Below, piece after piece: positions 22,329 to 34,387 of a stretch of DNA of 64,000 nt. The DNA comes from Parapristionchus giblindavisi. Taxonomy: Eukaryota > Nematoda > Chromadorea > Rhabditida > Diplogasteridae. The number at the start of each line of letters is the position of its first letter. Positions within the stretch are counted from its first letter, which is position 1. The notes below the pieces were generated by a model. It was not told the origin of the DNA. It searched no databases and worked only from the letters and a program-made list of their open reading frames with translations. Position numbers and translations under genes: made by a program. The DNA is taken from contig CALSFV010000085.1 of NCBI GenBank assembly GCA_943737045.1, positions 201,001 through 265,000 of the forward strand, written 5' to 3'.

Positions 22329-24271
22329 TCGTACATGTAAAAATCATTGTATCATGAACGGTGTGAATGGGTCTGAACTAGGGTGGCGAGAATGGCTCTT
22401 GACTCACCTATTATCTCTCTCTCCAATTGGTGAGTCATCTCTCTAGCTACTCACCCATTCCCCCTGGCTGCCTTGCTTAGAGGTCACGGTCGAATCAAAA
22501 AAATGACTCAGTCGTGACTCTTTTGCATTTTACCGGATGTAAGTGGTTAAAATATGCAAATCTGAATATTTTTGTAATCTAGATGACAAGGGCTATTGAA
22601 AGAGCACAAATTCGCCTGTCAAAGAACATTTTGAAATTTCGTCGATTTCTCATGTTATGCATTACCATAATTCCTTTACATTTCTTTACTTTTAGCAATT
22701 GTGATGAGAATTATGTTAATATGATATAATATGTACATAAAATACTTTCAAACATTTAAAATTCTTCCTCGTCGTCATCGGAACAGAGCTCATTGAATTC
22801 ACTCTCATCGGTAGCGTAGCCATGGGTAATATCGACACACAGCGTTTCAGCCCTGTGGGGAGAGCGGAAATAGAATTTTTGGCAAGATGCCAATAATGCA
22901 CATCAACTGAGGGGGCGGAGTCTCTCTCCTCCGCGCCCTTGCATGCGTCGCGTGTCGTGTCGCGTGTCTCTAACTGTCTGCAGTCTCTCTCGCCTCTCTT
23001 TGTCTCTCTTTTTCTCTCGTCGCCTCGCTAAATTCCGCTCTCGAAACGCTGTGCGACATCGGGGTCATCGGGGACAACATTGATGGATTCGGTCTGAGGG
23101 ACGAGGAGAGGAGGATCTGGATGTCGGCATGCTCGAAATGACGTCACAGATTGGACGTGCTGCCTCTCCTTGAGCAGAGAACTACAGAACAATAATTGCA
23201 GGTTGCTTTCTCAGCAGACTTGTCGTTGGAAAAGTGCGACCAGATAGGGGAGACCATGATGACACTGTTGTGTATAGTTAACTAATCGAGACGCCAATAC
23301 CTAGCCTCTTATGTGTTAATCAACTCCGCTCCATATTGATCATAAGCGATCAATAATACGTGTCCCTAAAGACGTGTCCCTTACTCTCTTTATAGATGCC
23401 GCCTTCCTTCTTTGGGGTCATGGAGGGAGAGGAAGTGAGTGATAGATTGCGAGATACAGGGGGACAAGTGATGGAATTGATCATAAAGATAATGATGGAT
23501 ATGCACAACAATAATTATAACAATAATAACATATTAACATGAGAAATCGACGAAATTTCAAAATGTTCTTTGACAGGCGAATTTATGCTCTTTCAATAGC
23601 CCTTGTAATGTAGATTACAAAAAATATTCAGGTTTGCATATTTTGATCACTTACATTCGCTAAAATGCAAAAGAGTCACGACTGAGTCATTTTTTTGATT
23701 CGACCGCAATCTCTTGCCCTTATTATTAGTGAGTCAACGAGAGAGAGGTCGTAAATGCGCCTCTCTCGGTCAACCGCAAGAAAGTGCCAGTGGGAACGGT
23801 GAGTCAAGAGCCATTCTCGCCACCCTAGTCTGAACGGATCAGGCCGATCAAGATTTTGAGCGAGCGATTATGAGCGAACCGAACATTTTCGTAATTTCTC
23901 TTTGTTTTCATTGTTTTTCTCTTATTCGAATCTACTATATTAAAATAAATTAGGCCACAATATTGCCATTTAACAAAAATCATTGCTTTCACTTTGAATA
24001 AATTGCCCCAATGAACCAAAATTGACCTAATTATTCAGCGTATAATCGGAACAGTTTATTCAACGTCAAAGCAATGATTTTGGTTAAATGGCAATATTGT
24101 GGCCTAATTTATTTTAATATAGTAGATTCGAATAAGAGAAAAACAATGGAAACAAAGAGACATTACGAAAATGTTCGGTTCGCTCATAATCGCTCGCTCA
24201 AAATCTTGATCGGCCTGATCCGTTCAGACCCATTCACACCGTTCATGATGCAATGATTTTTACATGTACGA
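22329..24271. mobile_element. TA-flanked foldback enclosing a hAT element
   Basis: The ends TCGTACATGTAAAAATCATT and complement have TA flanks (22327-22328, 24272-24273). Arms pair again at 23850-24010 / 24070-24230. It is inserted in the 3' part of the LINE. The sister LINE at 56321-56345 has the uninterrupted sequence at this place. Confidence 0.7.
22379..23827. mobile_element. hAT-type element, copy 2
   Basis: The ends TAGGGTGGCGAGAATGG and complement are flanked by perfect 8-bp duplications GTCTGAAC (22371-22378, 23828-23835). Near 22755-22860 the minus strand encodes a short acidic tail ending DDDEEEF and stop. Near 23040-23150 the plus strand reads DNIDGFGLRDEERR. These may be captured exon pieces. 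No hAT transposase is recognised. Confidence 0.85.
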
Positions 24272-24742
24272 TAACCTTCCGTGCAGGGTTATCAAATCTC
24301 CCTCCTAATTTCATCATTAAAGTTTCTCTAATTCGTCCCTAACCCCTTCCTTTGAAAACTGCCACCGAGCCCAATCCGAAATCGCGTATAAGCGACGGAA
24401 ATCCATATCCCCTCTTCCCCGTGTTATTAATGTGACTATGAACATTTATATTTGATGGAATAAATAAATAAATAAATAAATAAGTGGAGCGGTGGTGTAG
24501 TGGCGCAGTGTCTTCGTTACCTTGGCAACAATAGTCTGTTCGATGCCGCTATGCTGCAATTTTTTTGCATTTTTAAAAGAGATCTATGTTAATTTTTTCA
24601 ATATTACTTATTTATTTATTTATTTATTCCATCAAATATAATGAGTAGGAGTGATATGTATAAGGGCAGAAGAGGGATCGGTTTTGGCACGGTGGTAGTT
24701 TTCATGGTAAGGGTTTCGGGTACGAAATCAAATACAATTTAA

Positions 24743-25082
24743 AGATGGAGGCCCTCGAATGTCTATGCAAATACATAACATATCGGCTATTCAAGGGCTA
24801 AATGATATGCAAGAAATTAGAACTTCCATTCGTGCATCCCTTGGTGTAGTGGTAAAGGCGCTGTCTAGTAAGCGCAACGTCGCGGGTTCGAACCCTATTG
24901 CCGAACTTTCTTATTTTCAAAATTTCGCGCCTTTGCCTGTACATCAAGCATGATTCATTCACGATTCTAGCGATCAATAAGCTAAATTAGCATAAACTAA
25001 TTTATGTAAGGTATGCAGAATAACTTTTGCTATCTTTCTGTCTTCACAGTTTGTTCACGAAAATATTCCCCGGACACCACCT
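24743..25082. mobile_element. 340-bp TTAA MITE with tRNA-like module, copy 2
   Basis: It is flanked by TTAA (24739-24742, 25083-25086). The internal tRNA-like segment 24836-24905 has box-A-like TGGTGTAGTGGTAAAGGCG and a perfect box B GGGTTCGAACCC. This is the best tRNA match in the window, but its arms do not form a clean cloverleaf. It is the same family as 15223-15562. Confidence 0.75.
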
Positions 25083-25914
25083 TTAAGTATTAAACAATTC
25101 ACTGTATTGATCTTGTCAACTGTGCGAGACCAGATATTATTAAAAAACGTAGTTTTATTCAGACGTTTAGGGGTCTATTTCTCCATCATCAGTGAAAGTA
25201 AACTACCTACAATGAAAAATATGAAAAATATGAAAGCCGACAAGTGGACTAGAGAGGGCAAGAACAACCGTAGAATTAGATGCAATGAAAGAATGAAAGG
25301 AATAAGAAAGAGAGAAACATGGACGCTTTGGTTGGAGTGAGGTTTGGGACGGCAGGCCAGATAGAGGGAGAGAGAGAGGAAGAATGTGATCAAAGAAGTT
25401 GAGCAAGGATAATTGTGAGAGTTCTATACACAGTTCAGCACGATTGTTCTCTTCCTCTCTCTCTCCCTCTATCTGACCTGCCGTCCCAAACCTCACTCCA
25501 ACCCAAGCGTCCGTTTCTATCTTTCCTTTTCTCTCTCTCTCTTTCTTATTCCTTCATTCTTTCATTGCATCTAATTCTACGGTTGTTCTTGCCCTCTCTA
25601 GTCCACTTGTCGGCTTTCATATTTTTCATATTTTTCATTGTAGGTAGTTTACTTTCACTGATGATGGAGAAATAGACCCCTAAACGTCTGAATAAAACTA
25701 CGTTTTTTTTATAATATCTGGTCTCGCACAGTTGACAAGATCAATACAATGAATTGCTTAATACTTAAATTGTATTTGATTTCGTACCCGAAACCCTTAC
25801 CATGAAAACTGCCACCGTGCCAAAACCGATCCCTCTTCTGCCCTTATACATATCACTCCTACTCATTATATTTGATGGAATAAATAGCGTAGTGGTTGTG
25901 AGCGCGTAGTGGTA

Positions 25915-25985
25915 TAGATAGCGTAGTGGTTGTGAGCGCTGCCTATAATCAGAGGATCACGAGTTCGATCCCCCGCCCTGCAAGA
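25915..25985 (+). other. tRNA-like module
   Basis: Box-A-like TAGCGTAGTGGTTGTGAGCG and box-B-like GAGTTCGATCCCCCG are spaced as in a tRNA. A partial duplicate of the 5' half (TAGCGTAGTGGTTGTGAGCG) lies just upstream at about 25886. It is probably tRNA-derived repeat, though a degraded tRNA gene cannot be excluded. Confidence 0.45.
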
Positions 25986-27008
25986 TCCACCCAATACCGA
26001 GGGGGTTAAGAAATGTCGGAAGTGGTGTCAAAACCACGATCTAAATCCTCCACTGTGAGCTCCAAACACAGTTTGATCATAGGCCATGGCCACTGGTCCT
26101 TCAGATCAGGATAGGCCCTCTCAGCCAATAGATTGGAGGCGCTAACACTGCGACTCAGCGGTATAGTGTAACTCCAAAAAAAAAAAATAAATAAATAAAT
26201 AAGTAATATTGAAAAAATTAACATAGATCTCTTTAAAAAATGAAAAAAAAATTGCAGCATAGCGGCATCGAACCGACTATTGTTGCCAAGGTAACGAAGA
26301 CACTTCGCCACTACACCACCGCTCCACTTGTTCATTCCTTTCAAGGAACAGACCATGAATCGGAAAATCGTTTTGACACAGAACATGTGAAACTTAACTG
26401 AACATGGGTCAAAATTTTGGACCAATTTTCTGGCTCGGCTATTGCCGGCCAGAATTTTTAGACTTCACACTTGATCTTATAATATGTTCAGCTATGTCTT
26501 TGCAAAATTTCATCCCGTGTGAAAAAAGCAAGCAAAAAAGCGAGATAGTTCCCTGATCAACGCAAAATTTGCCATAAAATGGCCGCTAAGTTCTCATCCG
26601 ACCCATTTTGAAATATCGGACTGACATAATCGTGATCAGCGCAACATTTCGTATGAAATGGCCGCTAAGTTCTCATCCGAGGCATTTTGAAATATCGGAC
26701 TGACATACTCGTGATCAGCGCAAAATTTGCCATAAAATGGCCGCTAAGTTCTCATCCGACCCATTTTGAAATATCGGGCCAACCCTTCATCCGGTGTGTT
26801 CTCATACGCTCAGTTCTCATCCGTTCGGTTCTCATCCAGTCGATTCTCATACGCTCAATTCTCATACGGTAGCTTCCGGTTATCATCCAAAAACGAATCT
26901 GAAATCACGGACTTAGCCGATTTCTCGCTCGAGAGATGGAAGGGTCACTTTGATCTTCCCACTCATCTCTTTCTGATCAACGATTTACTTGGTATTTCAG
27001 TATATTGA

Positions 27009-28460
27009 ACTCGAAAAAAGAGTAGAAATAAATGATAATCATAATTACAACCGAATTTAAAGAAAGAATTAAATATTAAATTATTATTTAAAGAATAAGA
27101 AATTATTATTTAAACAATGGAGATATGAACAAGCTAACAATCTATCTATCAAATATCACGGGTCTTCGGTAAAAGTGTAGCAACGCCTGCCATTAGGAAA
27201 ATTTTTGTCTCCGATTTCGATGAAAGTCGGTCAGTGTGTGTGGTTGGGCTTCATGAGAAGGCCTAGTCACTTGATTTGGCCAAAATTTCAAATTATCGGT
27301 TTTTTGTGATCTACCCTGAAGATGATCATAACTCGGTTCATTTTCATCGTACAGCGAGCGGACAGGTGTCATTCGAATCGTATTATGATTCTCTCAAAAA
27401 AGTTTTTTTATGACCCGTTCGCTGAAAAGTCGGTTTAAGGGCGAAAATCGCAAAAAAACACATGTTTAACAAAAAGGTGGACCTCCTCAAGACCGATAGA
27501 AGCAGTATGCAGAAATGATAATTTTATTGTATTCCCAGATGATTGAAGAATATTTGGTAAAATTTTGAGCGGCATTCGAATTTTTTTGAAAAAAAGATAT
27601 TTCGTTTTTACGGTGTCACAATAATTAATGCCCACCCTGTATATTTAGGAAACAGGAAATCCCGTTCAAAACATTTGAAAATACGCAAGCAAAATAGTTG
27701 GTAAATCATTCATCGAGAGAAGAGTGGGTAGATCAAAGTGACCCTTTCCACCTTTCGAGCGAGAAATCGACTCCGAGATTTCAGACTCGTTTTTTTTGTT
27801 GGGAAATCTGATATTGCGATCACGATTCGACTCCATAAAGTAATCATCAATGCGTCTTCACAATATCTAACATCTGAACCAATAAAAATGTACAATCGAT
27901 TTATCGTGCAAACGTCAGATTCCCGCCACAGAATTTGATGAAAAATCGAATGTGTAATTTCTGTTTGTGTTAGTTCGATTCTCCTGAGAATGGTATACAA
28001 TTTATGTCTTTGTGATATTTTGACTATTCCCATTCCGAAGCGAGCTATTGCGGGTGAAAGTCAAGACTTTTTCACACATTCCGACAATCAACGGCGTCTA
28101 TCTTCGTCGAAATTGATCTTAGAAAAAAATGGAAAAAGCTATCATTTCCGGCACTGTCAGGTCTATCTAAAAATGAGTTATATCAGAATTTCATTTTTTA
28201 ATTGTCCGGTTGTTGTATCGATCCTAACGCGACACGCGTGATATCATTACAATACGAATAAAATCGAATAAACTTCCATACCTATTACAGCACATACAAA
28301 TCTGAGAATATGAAATGCCAGTATTGCTTCTTTCAGATTCATTTTGTGTTGATCCATCTTGATTCAATGTGAGAAGTCGACGATACCAATCTAAAATATC
28401 CTTTCTTACAAAAGAACAGCAATTTTTAATGGAAAATATACGACAGTGCATTTGAAATTT
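27009..28460. other. Unassigned repeat-like DNA
   Basis: 27160-27330 resembles the outer part of the foldback at 39380-39480 (CTTGATTTNGCCAAA motif). 27610-27640 reads AATGCCCACCCTGTATA, which looks like one end of a mariner-type element. I recognise no gene. Confidence 0.35.
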
Positions 28461-29250
28461 TTTGCAATTTTTACTCGGAAGCACATTTTGGACATGTTTT
28501 ATTATTGTTCTTGCACATCATAAACTGGGCAAAATGAAGGGGGGGTGTCCAAGAAGGAGCCGCGTCCACCCACCTAACATCCAGGCAGGTGCCTGGAAGG
28601 CGAGAAGAGCCCCAGCCCGCTTCTGTAAGGCGACTTCTCCAATAAGGAGAAGTCAGGGGCAGGAAAGGGATTTCACCGCGAAAGCCCATCTCCAAACCAA
28701 AATTCTCTCCTTACAATTAGTGACAAGACTGTTACCTAGTGATGCGATGCTCGTAGGTTCGGTTGGTCAGTGTAAATTAACTATCTTTTTGGTTTGGAGC
28801 GTCGCTATGGTTCATCGGGCCGTGCATCCTTTACAAGCCACCCCTCCATGAACCCAGTTCCACCGAGGCACACAGCCCTCCTGAGTACTGTACGCATACC
28901 ATCGCTTTTGGCCTCATGGCTTGATTCGGGATAGCACTCCGGGGTATACTCCCACCGATCTCAAACTATCGGCTTCTTCCCTATCGTGGTCGCCATGTCT
29001 CTCACGTCTCTCACGTCTTGTAAGTTTCTGTTTTCGTAGTCACAGCAAAACAGAAAACCGCTCCAAGAGGGATCGATCCCGGGGCAGTCAAAATTGAACG
29101 TGGAGACCTTTTACACTTCACTACGCAGGTCTTGATGGTTGATAGATATGTTAACGAACCCATCGGGATTGTTTGTGTAGAAGGCCACATGAAATTTGGA
29201 ATCAACCAGCCAGCCAAATTTCAATATCGATTTACTCGACGCTCAGGTCG
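28461..29250. other. GC-richer stretch without a recognised gene
   Basis: A 129-codon plus-strand ORF (28462-28851) crosses a GC-rich block with GGCGAGAAGAGCCCCAGCCC. The protein resembles nothing I know and has no domain. GGGATCGATCCCGGGG near 29069 looks like a tRNA-type box B on the minus strand, so this may be part of a tRNA-derived repeat. Confidence 0.35.
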
Positions 29251-29585
29251 ATTAGGCGCTGTCTAAAAACGGATTTGTGATCGGCATCTATAACTGATTA
29301 TAGTCACATTATTGACATCTCATAATGCTAGACCATTCCCTTGTAAGGTAATAATTGTCAGTTGAAGCACTAATTTGGCAAACAAAAAAAAACAAAAAAT
29401 GTCAAACTGTGCAAAAAATCCAATTCCCTCTATGTCAACCACACTTTTTTCATCATGGGCTGTGGCAATTATGAAAATCTATGTTTTATACCTTCCAAGT
29501 AGAAATTGCAAAAAAAATCAAATGCCCTGTCCTATATGTTGATGAATATTGGTAGCGAAATGGTGTGGGAAGACAAATCGAACAT

Positions 29586-29950
29586 TAGGTTGGTACACTA
29601 GTTTCTGACTTTTTTGTGGGGTGTTTTTGAATCCTATCCGTTTTCTACTCATCCCCCGATATCTATGCCATTGGATCCATGGAATTTCACCCATGGAATT
29701 GCTATTTTTCAAAATCGATTTTTGGTCCTTAGGAAGTCCGAGAAGGAAAAAAACGAAAAGGCGGAAAAGTCTTAGAATTTTGTCCTCTTTCCAACCATAT
29801 ACATTTTTGTTAGATTTTCACGCATACGACTAAGCACCCTTCGTTTATTAGGACCCTAGTATACGCACCGTGCAACGTTGGTTTAAACGCTTCGAGAAGG
29901 GGTACGACGTCGTGTTGATAGAGAATAACAGGATAACGATAGAACTTGTG
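29586..29950 (+). pseudogene. Mariner remnant (terminal repeat plus transposase N-terminus)
   Basis: TTAGGTTGGTACACTAGTTT at 29586 looks like a classic mariner terminal repeat. About 280 bp downstream, 29868-29930 reads TVQRWFKRFEKGYD, the HTH-linker motif of mariner transposases. The catalytic domain is missing and the intervening DNA is not recognisable. Confidence 0.5.
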
Positions 29951-30569
29951 CTTTCCCTTGTACTCTTAGTATTCCTGACAAAGACCTAGATAGTCAAGAT
30001 CTTATCTTATTCGCTGTTAGATTGTACTATTAAGCCACATCATGATATAAGAGGGGTTAGAATAAGAAAGTGGCGTAGAATGAAAAGAACCAGGTTTTCA
30101 GCCAAACCTGACGACGTCGGATTTGGCATGCCAATAAAACAGTGTGTAATGTTGTCATGTGCATGAAATTGTACATTTGCCAATAATGAATCTTTATTTA
30201 TTGTCTTCTAGAGAGATACAACAAATTGACAAAAAAACAATGTGCAATGTTGGCTAGTGGGTGAGGTAGGGGATGTTGACAAAAATGACGGTAGCCATTT
30301 TGACACGGAACACGGAGACAAATTTGACGAAGTAAATGTTGGCAGTGCCAATAGTGATACATTCGTTTTTGGCACGTCGTGTGTTGACAAAATTGAAAGT
30401 AGCACAATTGGCGGAATTATTCAAATTCATTTCCGCCAAATATGCTGCGATCATATTTGGCAAATTACTTTTCCGGATGGAATGCCAAAGTTGCAATGTT
30501 CTAATTTGGCAATAGATGTAAAATTTCGAAATGCCATTTTTGACGCTTTCATTATTGGCAGAAAGACTT

Positions 30570-30900
30570 AACTCAGAATTCGCCAAAAATGACGACGTCA
30601 AATTTGGCAGAATTGAAATTGCCAAAAATGACGACGTCAAATTTGGCAGAATTGAAAGTGCCAAAAATGAAGACTTCAAATTAGGCAAAATTGAAAAATG
30701 CCAAAAATGACGACGTCAAATTTGGCAGAATTGAAATTGCCAAAAATGACGACGTCAAATTTGGCAAAATTGAAAGTGCCAAAAATGACGACGTCAAATT
30801 TGGCAGAATTGAAAGTGCCAAAAATGAAGACTTCAAATTTGGCAAAAATTGAAAAATGCCAAAAATGACGACGTCAAATTTGGCAAATTCGTGAATGGAA
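30570..30900. repeat. Minisatellite with hairpin-forming units
   Basis: About eight units of roughly 39-42 bp are each built around TGCCAAAAATGACGACGTCA followed by AATTTGGCA. Every unit is an inverted repeat with the palindromic GACGTC near its centre. Diverged units extend back to about 30100. Confidence 0.85.
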
Positions 30901-31483
30901 ATTGGTGGGTTCTTCGGAGCAGGCCAAACTTCGGAACAAACGAATGGAATATTTAAATAATAACAACTAGTAAAGAACAATAAGAACGATAAGAACAATT
31001 ACAAGGACGTTTAGAGTAGTACATCATGATGGAGTTGTGTGCACGCGGCGCATCATTTATTTCGGAGCGGCATGAATATTTTCAGATATCAAAAATCTCA
31101 AGTATCGATTTTGAGTATCGATGATATACAGATCTTTCCATGAGAATTGTAATGAAAGAGCGATAGTGGTAAATGCGCTGTCTATTGTGCGTATAAAATG
31201 TACTTGCATAAGAAAATGACAAACGGTGCTAACGAAAGGAAGTCACAATCGAGAAGCGGTCGAGATGTAACCTTCTACATCTCGCCCCGCCTCTCGATTG
31301 TCTCTCCGCTGCCTCTCTCTAACCCGGCTGACCTTCGCCGCGCGCTATATTATATATAAAAGAGATCGGCATAGTTTCTGAACCATGCAAAACAAGAAAG
31401 TCTCTTGTGGGAGTGGTTGGCTACTCTCGTACCAAATAATTATCAAAATTATTTTTTTTTACATTGAATCAACTTTATCAGCT

Positions 31484-31885
31484 TTAATGGGTGTTTCGTA
31501 GCTGGGTTGCCATGAGGTTTCTCCATTCCGAACGATTGTACCTCGCCACTTGCAAGAATTGTGGTCCAGCTGACTTCACTAAATCATCCCTCCATCTCTT
31601 AACTGGGCGACCTTGCTTCCTCTTGCAACTGGGGGTCCAATTGAGAACATTCAGCGTCCACCGATCATGACGCAATCTCGAGAGCCTCTCCACCCACAAC
31701 CACTTCCGTTTTTCAGCCTCTCTAACAACGTCCTTGAATTTTGTAATGCCACGGTTCTGCTCATTGGTCATCCGGTCAAGTATTGAAACATCGAGAATTT
31801 TGCGTTCGAGTCTACGCTGGGCAACAGACAGCATTTGCTTTTCACGCTTACTAAGGTACCATGTTTCGGCGCCGTAAATCAACAA
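31484..31885 (-). pseudogene. RTE-type LINE C-terminal fragment
   Basis: This 133-residue ORF starts YGAETW and contains QRRLERKILDVS, RMTNEQNR, KRKWLWVERL and GRPVKRWRDDLVKSAGPQ, ending WRNLMATQ. This is the conserved post-RT region of RTE-like endonuclease/RT proteins. The 5' side is cut at about 31890, where sequence shared with 21403-21480 begins, so an insertion or rearrangement removed the RT core. The LINE 3' end runs to about 31450. Confidence 0.88.
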
Positions 31886-31889
31886 TATC

Positions 31890-32210
31890 AGCTATCAAAA
31901 TTATAACACCATTATAATAATTTGAATTCCCGCTCACGCCGCGCGTTTACCGCGCGTTGCTTTTGCGCGGGAATATTTAAATTTTCAAAATTACAAAAGT
32001 AATTATTCTGGAAAAACTATTCAGACACAACCAAAAATTTTGGTTACTATGGCATATTTTAGTCTCCCAAACAGGTAAGCGATCGCTACTATAAACATAA
32101 TTTTTAACTCTTTATTCATCGAGAAAAACGCCAGGCGTGGTGGGGCGTGGTGCGGCGCTATGCCGCGAGGAGCCTGTTGAAAAGGCTTACGTGCACCACT
32201 GCAGTACTTG
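31890..32210. repeat. Fragment shared with the TTAA element at 21145-21902
   Basis: The block from ATCAAAATTAT through CGCGCGTTTACCGCGCGTTG to CACGTAAGCC-like sequence matches 21403-21690 and its flank. The terminal repeats are missing, so this is a partial copy. Confidence 0.65.
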
Positions 32211-32255
32211 CATAACGCTATATTGAGAACGGAGTACTCGAAATATAAATTTTAA

Positions 32256-32563
32256 AGGTGGTGTCCCACGAATATTTTCGTGAATAAACTGTGAAGACAG
32301 GATGGTAGCAAAAGTCATATAAGCCACCACATACTATTTCTTTTATAGTGATTATGCGTATTGATTGGCATAATCACGATTGAAAGATGTTCAATAGTGC
32401 AGGGAATGGAGAAAGAGAGATGGGAAGGGCCTAATGAGAGGGCAAAGGTTGAGTGCTGGTCGCAAACTGAACATAAACACACTTTTTTACTTACAGTATA
32501 TGTATGAGGGGGCTCATTCCCATCGTGGTAGGAGCCAATCATTCTTTTCGTGTGTCCCCATCT
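32256..32563. mobile_element. TTAA-flanked MITE, about 308 bp
   Basis: The left end AGGTGGTGTCCCACGAATAT follows TTAA (32252-32255). The right end CGTGTGTCCCCATCT precedes TTAA (32564-32567). Ends match the 340-bp family; the interior differs. Confidence 0.65.
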
Positions 32564-32734
32564 TTAAAACATAAAACTTATACAAATAGCATGTTTTCTA
32601 CCATTTTTACTTCAAAATATTAAATTTATTTTTAACGAATTTAACGGAAAAATTTTAACGGATTCCGTTAAAAATTAATTTAAAGGATAAATACCGTTAA
32701 ATCAGTTAAAACCGTTAACGTTAAATCCCAACCA

Positions 32735-33567
32735 TGCGGGGAAGCCATTCAGTGTGATGGATTTAGCCGTGTTCAAAGGTGAAGACCACAACTGGGTCAA
32801 CTTTGCGATGTCATTGACGATAGAATCTTGCTGAAAGGTCGAGCGGTCCCGACCAAAGTGGGGATGGCGTCGGAGTAGAAGCGCGTCTTCGATGATCTGC
32901 TTGTTGTAATACGCCTTATTGATCTAGACCCATGGAGTTGCAAAAACGAGAGCGGACTTTCCAGTTGGGCGAACAGCAGCTAAACCTTGGTGTATTGTGG
33001 ATGACTGATATGTCCTATGACCACAGCTCTCTTGGAGGATTCTTCAGGATCAGAGGCAATGATTCTGTTTTTCTCAATATTCAGGTTGCATATTCATAGG
33101 ATATTCAGGTTCAGGATATTCAAGGTAAGATATTCTCGTCGCTGAACAACGTGCTAAAGTGCGAGGACCTAGCACAACGCATACACAGTTGAGGGTGCCG
33201 TTCTCAACGGAGCTTGATCTGTCGCTCATTCAGTTCTAGCAGTTTACGGTACTTGTAAGGAAGAAGAGTCGGCTGAGACTTGAGGAGACGACGAATGGAA
33301 GTGTTCGAGATGTAGAGCCTGATACCGGTATCGCATACATCTGACTCGTGAACTCCGAGCTGATGAACGATGTCACTCTGTTCTTGTACACTTGAAAAAT
33401 GATGGGTCGTTGTCGCCATGACTTCCTCAATAAGAGAAGGCTTGACTAACTGACTTGAATCCTTGAACAGGGAGTGGCCAATGATCACTCGTCATGATGC
33501 TACAACATTGGGGGCATGGGAATCATAATGATGAAATCAGTCCGTGTAATTATGGCGCACCCTGTAC
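32735..33567 (-). pseudogene. maT/mariner-type transposase pseudogene
   Basis: From 33567 downward: the terminal repeat TACAGGGTGCGCCATAATTA (complement), then an HTH region reading DIVHQLGVHESDV and SIRRLLKSQPTLLPYKYRKL, then after a gap RIIASDPEES, SALVFVTPWV and YYNKQIIEDALL in shifting frames, FGRDRSTFQQD (part of the catalytic region) and TAKSITLNGFPAW. Order and motifs fit the DD37D maT group known from nematodes and insects. Many frameshifts and stops make it inactive. The other end and C-terminus are lost near 32735. Confidence 0.7.
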
Positions 33568-33871
33568 AATACAGTATCACGGGAACTAACGCTAACAATA
33601 AGACTACATTAACTATAGGAACTCTGCTGAGTAGGAATGGTATCTGATCGATACAATTAATAAGTAGATCAATATAGTATAACGGGAACGAACGCTAAGA
33701 TTTCCTTAACTAAAGGAACTCTGCTGAACATCGCTCTATCTTTATCGGGGGCTGTTGTGCTCCCTGTTCATTTTTTTTCGTCAGTTATCTCGATCTGACT
33801 CGGTTACGGTAGAAGAGGTTATGGAGGTAAGGTCGTCGGCAAAAGGTAATCGAGATATCTGGCTACAATCT

Positions 33872-34120
33872 TGTTGTGTAGTGTAATCTAATCTAGTTAG
33901 CATATTACAATTATCATATAGCTAATGCATAATAGTCATTGTGCATTATCCCTAATTATCATATCTATTACTCTACACATGATTCTCCAATTCATTCTTA
34001 GCTTAGCTTAGGTTACAAGTAGGTCTCTTTCTATTCTTGTCTTAGCCTCGAACTCTATTATATTTGTGATAAACTTGTATTGGTTACTACTCTAGTCTCC
34101 ACATATCAAGGTATCCAACA
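33872..34120 (+). repeat. 5' LTR
   Basis: 249 bp, TG...CA ends, nearly identical to 36808-37056. It is followed directly by TTGGCGACCAGGATC, the likely primer-binding site, although I cannot name the tRNA. Confidence 0.92.
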
Positions 34121-34387
34121 TTGGCGACCAGGATCTTAGGTTTAAGACTTAGGATTAAACCCCTCAAGCAAGGCATAATATCGTCCGGTCAGAGACCGAA
34201 GATCAGAGACCAAAGGTCATAGATCACTCTGATACCAGAGACTGGAGATCAAAGATCATCCACCAGATAACTGAGACCAAAGATCAGAGCACCGTACCCG
34301 ATACGAGTAGCTAGTACACATCAGGTCATAGACAGTACAGACTATAGAGTACGTGATAGTTATCATTGAACAGTACAGACTATAATC

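Larger units (their letters stand above)
20782..24481 (+). pseudogene. CR1/jockey-like LINE reverse transcriptase, in three pieces
   Basis: Piece 1 (20782-21144) has the RT catalytic motif FADD followed by a helix and SPSKC, the usual region after the active site. Piece 2 (21907-22328) has YVRPILE, a VQRNYTKR motif and LSTLEYRR, the C-terminal thumb region of these RTs. Piece 3 (24272-24481) is the 3' end, finishing in TGATGGAATAAATAAATAAA microsatellite. The pieces are separated by a TTAA element and by a TA-flanked foldback. Removing the first insert with one TTAA joins LKAYC in frame. The 5' half of the LINE is absent. A frameshift after KDR near 21020 also breaks piece 1. Confidence 0.85.
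24483..26331. repeat. Inverted repeat with tRNA-like arms
   Basis: The left arm starts AGTGGAGCGGTGGTGTAGTG, a box-A-like start with GTTCGATGCC as box B near 24538, and is mirrored at 26250-26331. An inner pair (24600-24740 and 25755-25885) has GGGATCGGTTTTGGCACGGT. A third pair surrounds 25150-25390 and 25450-25690. It contains the 340-bp TTAA MITE at 24743-25082. Confidence 0.65.

Noticed and set aside
24836..24905. Possible functional tRNA gene
   Set aside because: Box A and box B are good, but acceptor and anticodon arms do not pair cleanly and the same sequence type sits inside a TTAA MITE with a sister copy at 15312.
28462..28851. 129-codon plus-strand ORF in GC-rich sequence
   Set aside because: Composition explains its length; no domain, and the minus strand has an overlapping ORF of similar quality.
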